A stretch of 64,000 bases of DNA from Bacteroidota bacterium (lineage in GTDB: Bacteria > Bacteroidota > Bacteroidia > Bacteroidales > Prolixibacteraceae), in NCBI GenBank assembly GCA_023251455.1, contig JAHEYT010000024.1:62001-126000 (forward strand). The letters are read 5' to 3'. The translations under genes were made by a program, and so were the position numbers. The notes under the pieces are model-generated. The model saw only the letters and a program-made list of their open reading frames with translations, made no database searches and was not told the origin of the DNA. This document shows positions 25,735 through 33,141 of the stretch, piece by piece. How positions within the stretch are numbered: position 1 is the first letter of the stretch; each line of letters opens with the position of its first letter.

Positions 25735-28080
25735 TTATTCAACAGCTATTTCGTCGATAAACATCCAGGCATTGTCGCCAGCACCCTGATGACCTTTAGG
25801 CGCTTTGCCTATATTCTGAGCAATAATTTTCACAAAACCGGCAGTTACCGGAGTAAAAGTAGCTGCAAAATCCTTCAGTTGTTTTTCGCCTGAAAGCGGA
25901 TCAACATCATTGACAACTTCACCCACTTTCTGGAATTTTATGCCGTCCGTAGAAATAAAGAATTCCATCTTTTTAGGTAAGAAAATCCAAGCTCCGGCAT
26001 TCTGTAACGACCCAACCGAGATGCTGTGAATTTCGGCTGACTGTTGCAAATCAATAACAACATCCATATTTTTTCCTTCCCAGGCCTGCCATTCACCGTC
26101 GGAATGGTTGGTGGTACCGCGGACCCCGTTCACCAACGTGTATTCGCCCGATCCTTTGTAATTTTCGCTGTAAGGAATCAGATATTTAACAGGCTTTACT
26201 GTTGCCTTATTCATATTAAAAGTCTGGCTCATAGATTTTTCTGTTGGAATACCGTCAGAAAATGTAATTGCTTTTAATGTCGATGTTTTATCGAGCAGAA
26301 CCGGCTCCGAATAAATTGGCGATAAATTAGTTGGTTCTGTACCATCGGTTGTATAATGAATTTCAACACCAGCCAGTTCACTTTTCAGGGCCACTGCCAA
26401 TTGTTTTTTCTGCGGATCGAAACTGGATGTGGCCGAAACCTTGTAAGCGCTTTTCGAATAGTTAATCCCCATTTGATCGTAGCGTTTCATAAACTGCTGT
26501 ATCCTGCGCGAAAAATCGTCCCAATTCCGGGCGTCTTTCGGACTCCAAACAGCCTCAGCCAAAGCGGCTATTCGCGGAAATACCATATATTCAGCATGTT
26601 TAAAATTCGGAACATATTCGGTCCACAAATTCGCCTGACCGCCCAGAATATGTTTGGCAGCCTCAGCGTCCAACTCTTCAGGAATAGGGTTCAGACTATA
26701 AACTTTACTTAGCGGAAGATAACCTCCAATGGCCAGTGGTTCCTGATCCATAGGTCCCTGGTAATAATCGATATAAGCATGAGAATTAGGCGACATCACC
26801 ACATCGTGACCTTGTTTGGCCGCATCAATTCCTCCCTGCATTCCACGCCAGCTCATCACTGTGGCTTCGGCAGGCAATCCACCTTCCAGAATTTCGTCCC
26901 AACCCAGCAATACGCGATTTTTCGAGTTGACGAATTTCTCAATACGTTTAATGAAGTAACTCTGCAATTCGCCTACATTTTTCAAGCCTTCAGACTTTAT
27001 CCTTTTTCTGCAATCCGGGCATTTTTCCCATTCGGTTTTAGTTGCTTCGTCGCCGCCAACATGGATATATTTCGAAGGAAATAAGTCAATAACTTCATTC
27101 AAAATATCTTCGACAAACAGGAACGTTGAATCTTTTCCGGCACAATAAATATCTGTTATTGGCCAAACACCGCCGGGTAGCACAGTGAACGGGCCTCCGG
27201 TGCACGAATATTGCGGATAGGCTGCCAATGCTGAAGTAACATGTGCAGGCATTTCAATCTCCGGAACAACGGTGATGAATCGCTTTTGGGCATAAGCAAC
27301 GATTTCTTTGATATCCTCCTGAGTATAAAACCCTCCGTAAGTAGCTTTTTCGCCAGCTTCCTGTTTGGCGCGGGCATTCCATGGTTTATCTTCACGGTCA
27401 ACACGCCAGGCACCCACTTCCGTCAGTTTCGGATATTTTTTGATTTCGATGCGCCATCCCTGATCATCGACCAAATGAAAGTGCAGTGTATTAATTTTAT
27501 GCAGAGCCAGGTTGTCGATCATGCGTAAAACATCTTCCTTGGGGAAAAAGTGACGAACTACATCAAACATGAACCCGCGCCATTTGAAAGCCGGGTTATC
27601 GGTTATGCTGACAACCGGAACTAACCATTCAATTTTAGGCTGAACCTGAGCGCTCTCAATTTCAACAGGCAGTAATTGACGCAAAGTTTGAGCGGCATAA
27701 AAGAAGCCCGCCGGTTTTGCCGCTTTTATTTCTATCCTGTTTTTCTGAACTTCGAGGATATAGCCTTCGGGTGCCATAATCGGTTCGGTTTTAAAATAAA
27801 TCTGGTTTGAACCTTCGTTGCCCCCAACAACAACCTGAAGTTTCCAGCCCGTTGCCTTTTCAAACAAATCGGCAAACTGGCTTGCAATAACTTCCTGGTC
27901 AATACTTTCAACAACAAGCTTCGTGCTTTTCCTGAATTTAAAAGACGATTCGCCTAAAGTCATTTTCTGCACCTGAGGCACAAGGGCAATTTCACTCTCA
28001 GTGAACGATCTGTTTGGCTTGCAACTCCACAAGAAGGCAAAGCTCAACAAAATCAAGAGGCCTGTAAATGATTGTTTCAT
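25735..28080 (-). CDS. beta-N-acetylhexosaminidase (GH20) lipoprotein
   Basis: 781-residue exported enzyme removing terminal GlcNAc/GalNAc from glycans. Lipobox SFAFLWSC with Cys20. Residues about 30-155 form the GH20b domain; the TIM barrel (about 160-520) carries WRGFMFDVVRHFF and the catalytic pair D344-E345 in HVGGDEATK (substrate-assisted mechanism). C-terminally there is a beta-sandwich of the chitobiase type (about 555-630) and a discoidin-like F5/8 type C domain (about 640-781), a common Bacteroidota layout. A near-consensus minus-strand promoter box is at 28108-28115. It is convergent with the DUF5916 gene and divergent from the fucosidase. Confidence 0.95.
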   Translation of the reverse strand: MKQSFTGLLILLSFAFLWSCKPNRSFTESEIALVPQVQKMTLGESSFKFRKSTKLVVESIDQEVIASQFADLFEKATGWKLQVVVGGNEGSNQIYFKTEPIMAPEGYILEVQKNRIEIKAAKPAGFFYAAQTLRQLLPVEIESAQVQPKIEWLVPVVSITDNPAFKWRGFMFDVVRHFFPKEDVLRMIDNLALHKINTLHFHLVDDQGWRIEIKKYPKLTEVGAWRVDREDKPWNARAKQEAGEKATYGGFYTQEDIKEIVAYAQKRFITVVPEIEMPAHVTSALAAYPQYSCTGGPFTVLPGGVWPITDIYCAGKDSTFLFVEDILNEVIDLFPSKYIHVGGDEATKTEWEKCPDCRKRIKSEGLKNVGELQSYFIKRIEKFVNSKNRVLLGWDEILEGGLPAEATVMSWRGMQGGIDAAKQGHDVVMSPNSHAYIDYYQGPMDQEPLAIGGYLPLSKVYSLNPIPEELDAEAAKHILGGQANLWTEYVPNFKHAEYMVFPRIAALAEAVWSPKDARNWDDFSRRIQQFMKRYDQMGINYSKSAYKVSATSSFDPQKKQLAVALKSELAGVEIHYTTDGTEPTNLSPIYSEPVLLDKTSTLKAITFSDGIPTEKSMSQTFNMNKATVKPVKYLIPYSENYKGSGEYTLVNGVRGTTNHSDGEWQAWEGKNMDVVIDLQQSAEIHSISVGSLQNAGAWIFLPKKMEFFISTDGIKFQKVGEVVNDVDPLSGEKQLKDFAATFTPVTAGFVKIIAQNIGKAPKGHQGAGDNAWMFIDEIAVE

Positions 28081-28107
28081 TGTAGATTTGTTTTATTTTA
28101 ATAGGTA

Positions 28108-28115
28108 CCAAGATA
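28108..28115 (-). promoter_or_regulatory. -7 box of the GH20 gene
   Basis: Minus strand reads TATCTTGG, one mismatch to TAnnTTTG, 27 nt before the start. Confidence 0.4.
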
Positions 28116-28210
28116 AAATAAATTCTCGTTCGAATTATTATAAATTGATAAAACATAAATAAAGTTTTCGAAAAAATTTAAAAAGTCTGAAATATTCACA
28201 TTCTAAATTC

Positions 28211-28218
28211 TATTTTTG
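28211..28218 (+). promoter_or_regulatory. -7 box of the fucosidase gene
   Basis: TATTTTTG, 36 nt before ATG 28255; it overlaps an upstream TTG at 28216, ruling that out as a start. Confidence 0.65.
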
Positions 28219-28254
28219 ACCTCACAGAAATCGCAATACAAATATCCATCAAAT

Positions 28255-29700
28255 ATGAACTCAATCAAACTTCTTTTTCTTTTCCTGATTCTTTCCGTGC
28301 TAAAGGTATCAGCTCAACACGAAGGCCAGACTTATATTCCTGATCCAAACCCTCAAATTCAGCAACGAATCGACCAGTGGCAGGACATCAAATTTGGTCT
28401 GCTCATGCACTGGGGGCCTTACAGTCAGTGGGGAATCGTTGAATCGTGGTCCATTTGTCCTGAAGATGAAGGCTGGTGCATTCCAGACACCGTGAAAGAT
28501 TATTTCCACTACAAAAAGCAATACGAAAACCTCGGAAAAACGTTTAATCCAACCAAATTTGATCCTGAGAAATGGGCTAAAGCAGCTAAAAACGCCGGAA
28601 TGAAATACGTGGTTTTCACCACTAAACACCACGACGGATTTTGCATGTTCGACTCGAAATACACCGACTATAAAATTACCGGCAAAGATTGTCCATTCCA
28701 TACCAACCCAAAAGCCGATGTAACCAAAGAGATCTTCAATGCATTCCGGAACGAAGGATTGTGGATTGGCGCCTATTTCTCGAAACCCGACTGGCATAGC
28801 AACGATTACTGGTGGCCACAGTTTCCTCCGCTCGACCGCAATGTGAATTACGATCCCGTCGCTTATCCCGAACGTTGGAATAGCTTTGTGAATTTCACCC
28901 ACAACCAGGTGATGGAAATTTGCTCGAACTATGGGAAAATCGACCTGATGTGGTTCGATGGTGGTTGGGTTCAGAAACATCCAGACAAGGGCGCAGCTCC
29001 TGAAGTTTCAGGTTTCCGCGTAAAAAAATACTATAATCAGGACATCAAAATGGATGAGTTAGTTGACAAAATCCGCTCGAAACAACCCGATTGTATTGTG
29101 GTTGACCGCGCCGTTGAAGGCAAAAACCAAAACTACCTGACTCCTGAAAATACAGTTCCGGATAAAATGTTGCCTTATCCTTGGGAATCGTGCATTATTT
29201 TGGGAGGCGGTTGGTCGTTTACCTACGATGCCAAGATGAAACCTGCACGTGATATGGTACACATGTTGGCCGATATTGTGGCAAAAGGTGGAAATCTGTT
29301 GCTGAACATTGGCCCCGGTCCGGATGGAACGTGGTACGAAACTTCGTACGATTGCCTGAAGAATATAGGCGACTGGCTAAAAATTAACGGCGAAGCTATT
29401 TACAATACCCGAACTATCGCCCCATACCTGGACGGCAAACTACGTTTTACACGTGGCAAAGACGGCTCGGCTTACATCACCTACTTGCTGGCAGAAGGAG
29501 AAAAACTTCCGGCAGAAATTACGGTGAAAGGTTTTGTTCCTGAAAAAGGCGCCAAAATCAGCCTGCTCGGTAAAAAAGGCAGTTCTCTAAAATGGAAAGC
29601 CGATGCTTCAGGATTCAAACTTTCTATTCATGAAAGCCTGTCAAAAACACTGCCCTCGACCTATGCTGTGGTGTTTAAAGTAAGTCAGGTGATGAAATAG
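28255..29700 (+). CDS. alpha-L-fucosidase (GH29)
   Basis: Exported retaining fucosidase of 481 residues. Signal peptide MNSIKLLFLFLILSVLKVSA. The TIM barrel has KFGLLMHWGPYSQWG, the YVVFTTKHHDGFCMFDSKYT signature, GAYFSKPDW and the nucleophile Asp in IDLMWFDGGW. GGNLLLNIGPGPDGT closes the barrel, and a beta-sandwich makes the C-terminus. It releases L-fucose from host or algal glycans and, with the neighbouring hexosaminidase, suits degradation of fucosylated N-acetylhexosamine-containing chains. Start chosen at ATG 28255 because the promoter overlaps the earlier start. Confidence 0.95.
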   Translation: MNSIKLLFLFLILSVLKVSAQHEGQTYIPDPNPQIQQRIDQWQDIKFGLLMHWGPYSQWGIVESWSICPEDEGWCIPDTVKDYFHYKKQYENLGKTFNPTKFDPEKWAKAAKNAGMKYVVFTTKHHDGFCMFDSKYTDYKITGKDCPFHTNPKADVTKEIFNAFRNEGLWIGAYFSKPDWHSNDYWWPQFPPLDRNVNYDPVAYPERWNSFVNFTHNQVMEICSNYGKIDLMWFDGGWVQKHPDKGAAPEVSGFRVKKYYNQDIKMDELVDKIRSKQPDCIVVDRAVEGKNQNYLTPENTVPDKMLPYPWESCIILGGGWSFTYDAKMKPARDMVHMLADIVAKGGNLLLNIGPGPDGTWYETSYDCLKNIGDWLKINGEAIYNTRTIAPYLDGKLRFTRGKDGSAYITYLLAEGEKLPAEITVKGFVPEKGAKISLLGKKGSSLKWKADASGFKLSIHESLSKTLPSTYAVVFKVSQVMK

Positions 29701-29724
29701 AATCGTATTCGATAAATTGTTTTG

Positions 29725-29794
29725 GAACCACATAGCCACATAGAACACAATAGATTTAATTTTACTATTGTGACCTATGTGGTTATTGTGGTTC
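29725..29794. repeat. inverted repeat, ACCACATAG family, copy 2
   Basis: About 29-bp imperfect arms: 29725-29753 begins GAACCACATAGCCACATAG and 29765-29794 is its near-complement. Related to 8971-9060. The right end touches the promoter box of the next gene. Confidence 0.65.
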
Positions 29795-29795
29795 T

Positions 29796-29803
29796 TATCT
29801 TTG
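29796..29803 (+). promoter_or_regulatory. -7 box of the epimerase-like gene
   Basis: TATCTTTG, 25 nt before ATG 29829 and 1 nt after the inverted repeat. Confidence 0.55.
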
Positions 29804-29828
29804 GATCATATTTGAAAAACGAAAACCG

Positions 29829-30767
29829 ATGCAAACAATACTTGGAGCTGGCGGCCCGATTGGAACTGAGCTTGCCAAAGCATTAACCGAATATACCACA
29901 GACATTCGTCTGGTAAGCCGTCATCCGCAAAAAGTTAATCCAACCGACAAACTGATGCCAGCTGATTTGCTCGATGCTAAAAAAGTTCAGAAAGCTGTAA
30001 AAGGATCCGATGTTGTTTATGTAACTGTTGGATTTCCTTACGACACCAAAGTATGGCAGGATTGCTGGCCCAAATTCATTAAAAGTGTGATTGACGCCTG
30101 CAAGGAATTCAATTCAAAATTGGTTTTCTTCGACAACATGTACATGTACGATCCGAAATACCTGAACCGGATGACCGAAGAAACACCCATCAAACCTCCA
30201 AGCAAAAAGGGCAAAGTGAGAGCCGAAGTTGCCCAAATGATCATGGATGAAGTAAAAGCAGGTACTTTGACTGCACTGATCGCCCGCTCTGCCGATTTCT
30301 ATGGCCCCGGAATTAAGAGTTCGAGCATGATGAACGAAACCATCATTAAGCCACTAAGAATTGGAGGAAAAGCCAACCTGTTGGGTTCAGTTCATTCTAA
30401 ACATTCCTATACTTTCACTCCTGATGCCGGGAAAGCAACTGCATTACTTGGAAACACTGCAGATGCATACAATCAGGTGTGGCATTTGCCTACTGCGGCG
30501 GAACCATTTACAGGGGCTCAATGGGCCTGGCTGATTGCAAGCGAATTGGGAGTTAAACCACGGTACCATCGGGTTAACCGCTACATGATCTGGATTCTTG
30601 GCTTTATGAACCCGGTCATGAAAGAGATCCTGGAGATGTTCTATCAAAACCAGTCGGATTATATTTTTGACAGCAGCAAGTTTGAAAAACGCTTCGGGAT
30701 TCATCCAACGCCTTACCATATTGGGATAAAACAGGTTATTCAAAACGATTTTAACCCGAATAAATAA
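29829..30767 (+). CDS. NAD(P)-dependent epimerase/dehydratase-like protein
   Basis: 312-residue extended short-chain dehydrogenase. The Rossmann nucleotide loop is right at the N-terminus (TILGAGGPIGTELAKAL), followed by ADLLDAKKV, VYVTVGFPYDTK and FFDNMYMYDP. The usual catalytic YxxxK is not clear: the equivalent region is KGKVRAEVAQM after FFDNMYMYD, so catalysis by a classical Tyr-Lys pair is doubtful. Substrate unknown; relatives act on nucleotide sugars or serve as NmrA-like sensors. Single gene with its own promoter, convergent with the desaturase (14 nt between stops). Confidence 0.82.
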   Translation: MQTILGAGGPIGTELAKALTEYTTDIRLVSRHPQKVNPTDKLMPADLLDAKKVQKAVKGSDVVYVTVGFPYDTKVWQDCWPKFIKSVIDACKEFNSKLVFFDNMYMYDPKYLNRMTEETPIKPPSKKGKVRAEVAQMIMDEVKAGTLTALIARSADFYGPGIKSSSMMNETIIKPLRIGGKANLLGSVHSKHSYTFTPDAGKATALLGNTADAYNQVWHLPTAAEPFTGAQWAWLIASELGVKPRYHRVNRYMIWILGFMNPVMKEILEMFYQNQSDYIFDSSKFEKRFGIHPTPYHIGIKQVIQNDFNPNK

Positions 30768-30781
30768 AGACGTCTCAATTT

Positions 30782-31792
30782 TTAATGCCGGCCACTAAAC
30801 GTCACCATCTTTTGGATTTGCTCGTCCCATAAACGGAGCTTCAACGACCTTAAACTCATCATAAAAGTAACAGGTTTCACTTCCTTAAAAATGGTATTTT
30901 CGCGATAACATTTGCTGAGGTAGTAGTTTGGAATCCGGGCGTTCAGGTGGTGAATGTGATGGAATCCGATATTTCCGGAGAACCATTGTAACAACTTCGG
31001 AAATTTAACGAACGAACTGCCTTCCAAAGCAACTGTCCGGTAATTCCATTCTTTGTTCCTGAACCAATTAACATCTTCGTATTGGTGCTGTAAATAGAAC
31101 AACCACAATCCGGAAATGGCTGCAATGTAAAGAATCGAAAGCTGAAGAATAACGAAAGTGCCAAACCCGATAGTCAGGCTCATAACGACGAAAACAAACA
31201 GGAGTGCCGCATTGGTGAAATATACATTCAGCTTTTCCTTTTGGGTCATTCCTTTCTGAGTCAGCCTGTTCTGAATCAGAAATACATACAACGAACCTAA
31301 GCCAAACATAACAATTGGATTGCGGTACATCCGGTATTTAAACTTCTCCACTTTGCTGGCCGAAGCATATTCTTCTTTAGTCATCGTCCACACATCTCCC
31401 ACTCCACGCTTGTCGAGGTTACCAACCGAACCATGATGTCTCATATGCTGGTTGTGCCATTTGTCATAGGGAGTAAAAGCCAGTATCCCGAAAAACATAC
31501 CGACCGTGCGATTGACTTTTTGTGATTTAAAATACGATCCATGTCCGCAATCATGAAAAATGATGAAAAGCCTGACTAAAAATCCGGCTGCCAGAATGAT
31601 AAGGAAAGCGGTCAGCCAATACGAAACCGAAAGGCTGTAAACGATTAAAACCCACAATCCAATATATGGAATAAATGTGTTTACGATTTGCCAGATACTT
31701 ATTCCAATACTAGGTTTCTGATACTTTTCAATATTTTTGTTGATGACCATCCAGGGGTTTACTGACTGATCGTCCTTTTCTGTTGTTTTCAT
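30782..31792 (-). CDS. membrane fatty-acid desaturase
   Basis: 336-residue integral membrane di-iron enzyme introducing a double bond into acyl chains, so probably used for membrane fluidity. Three His boxes are complete: HDCGHGSYF, HNQHMRHHG and HHIHH near the C-terminus. Four or more transmembrane helices flank them. Start chosen at ATG 31792 (MKTTEKDDQSVNPW); an upstream GTG at 31825 in frame is less likely. Electron donor and regiospecificity cannot be told. Confidence 0.92.
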   Translation of the reverse strand: MKTTEKDDQSVNPWMVINKNIEKYQKPSIGISIWQIVNTFIPYIGLWVLIVYSLSVSYWLTAFLIILAAGFLVRLFIIFHDCGHGSYFKSQKVNRTVGMFFGILAFTPYDKWHNQHMRHHGSVGNLDKRGVGDVWTMTKEEYASASKVEKFKYRMYRNPIVMFGLGSLYVFLIQNRLTQKGMTQKEKLNVYFTNAALLFVFVVMSLTIGFGTFVILQLSILYIAAISGLWLFYLQHQYEDVNWFRNKEWNYRTVALEGSSFVKFPKLLQWFSGNIGFHHIHHLNARIPNYYLSKCYRENTIFKEVKPVTFMMSLRSLKLRLWDEQIQKMVTFSGRH

Positions 31793-31979
31793 TTTATTCC
31801 TGACATTAAAAATTCGACTTACCACATTGTTAAACGTTTTTCCTGAACCTTTGGTTTTTCAATTTGTGTTAAAACTGATTAAGGTGATACTTAATCCGGA
31901 AACCCTAAGATTCCGCTAAAGTGTAAATCTACATTTTGTACAAAAAAAAATGTAACCAATCGTAACACAAGCTGACTAA

Positions 31980-32523
31980 ATGTTCAAAGCCCAATTGATG
32001 AAGGAAACCAAGGAAGAACAGTTTAAAAAGATCGTCGCCGAAAATGGTGATCGGATCACACGAATCTGCCGATATTACAATCCCGATGAGGAAGACCAGA
32101 AAGATATGGTTCAGGAAATTCTGATTAATATTTGGAACAGCCTTGCTAAATTTCGTGGTGAATCGGCTGTCAGCACCTGGGTTTACCGTATTGCTGTTAA
32201 TACTTCGCTCAGTTTTACAGGTAAGGCTTTTCGCCACATGAAGTTGCAAATTAACACCGATCAGCAAAATTTGAATATTCTGCTCGACGACGATGAACTG
32301 GAAGCAAAAATTAACCGGGAAGCCGATCTGGAACAACTTCAAACGGCATCTCAATCAATTGTCGGTGATCGATAAAGCATTGATTTCATTGGTGCTTGAA
32401 GGACTTTCAACGCGCGAGATTGCCGATGTGATTGGCCTTACCGAACCAAATGTGAAGGTAAAAATCCACCGGATTAAGGAAGAACTTAAACGGAATATGA
32501 GCAATAACAATCAGAATTCATAA
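31980..32523 (+). pseudogene. ECF-type RNA polymerase sigma factor, frameshifted
   Basis: Region sigma2 is in one frame (ATG 31980; RICRYYNPDEEDQKDMVQEIL, WVYRIAVNTS) and region sigma4 in the next frame (LNQLSVIDKALI, LSTREIADVIGL, VKVKIHRIKEELKR). Removing one base near 32349 (GCA-T-CTC) joins ...LEQLQTA to LNQLSVIDKA exactly and yields a 180-residue protein, the normal ECF size. As read, translation stops at 32375 without a -35-binding domain. A second ATG at 31998 is also possible. It is followed at 13 nt by a small membrane protein, presumably its partner. Could be a real mutation or a base-call error. Confidence 0.82.
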
Positions 32524-32536
32524 AAGCACAGCAGTC

Positions 32537-33085
32537 ATGGAAACAAATCATATCAATCAATCACCCATCGATCTCGAATCATTTATCAGGGGTTTGAAAA
32601 CCGAAGATGAACGAAACCTAAAAATGATGCAAAACATGCAAAATTTTATTTGGGGAGTTGCAACGATCTATTCTTTAATATCCATTTTTAATGTTTTCCT
32701 ACAGGTACCCTGGTATAAAAGTTTTGGGGCATTTATACTTTTACTGGTATTTATTGGGTATGGATTACGTTCCAGGATTTATAAAAGAAAAATGGAACCA
32801 ATAGATTATGGAATTCCTACAATCGAAATGTTGAAAAAAGCGGCCTATAGATACCGTCTACAAATATTTCGCGGAAATGTCATCATTGAAATCACACTAA
32901 TATTGCTTGTTGACATTGGAATATGTTTGATGTTGTATGGCACTATATTCAGCTTTCTTTTTATTCAAGGATTCTTTGTTTTTGTAAGTGCGGTTACATT
33001 TCTGGTCGGATATATCATGTGGAAAAAACGTCAGAAACCGCTGAGAGAATATGCACTGAATTTATTGAAAGAAATTCAATCCTGA
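32537..33085 (+). CDS. small multi-pass membrane protein next to sigma factor
   Basis: Unrecognised 182-residue protein. The N-terminus is cytoplasmic and hydrophilic (ESFIRGLKTEDERNLKMMQNM), followed by hydrophobic segments at about 37-54, 60-75, 112-130 and 135-155 and a basic tail. No zinc-finger anti-sigma motif is visible. Its position 13 nt after the ECF sigma gene makes a membrane-bound sigma partner the likeliest role, as seen for similar sigma/membrane-protein pairs in Bacteroidota; that is inference. Confidence 0.75.
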   Translation: METNHINQSPIDLESFIRGLKTEDERNLKMMQNMQNFIWGVATIYSLISIFNVFLQVPWYKSFGAFILLLVFIGYGLRSRIYKRKMEPIDYGIPTIEMLKKAAYRYRLQIFRGNVIIEITLILLVDIGICLMLYGTIFSFLFIQGFFVFVSAVTFLVGYIMWKKRQKPLREYALNLLKEIQS

Positions 33086-33141
33086 TTTTAACCCGAAAAT
33101 TTGCTTCTTTTGCATTACCTGAAACCATAAACCGAATTTCC

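Noticed and set aside
32923..33141. 73 extra N-terminal codons of the transglutaminase-like gene
   Set aside because: They overlap the membrane-protein gene in another frame and would bury the lipobox signal peptide.
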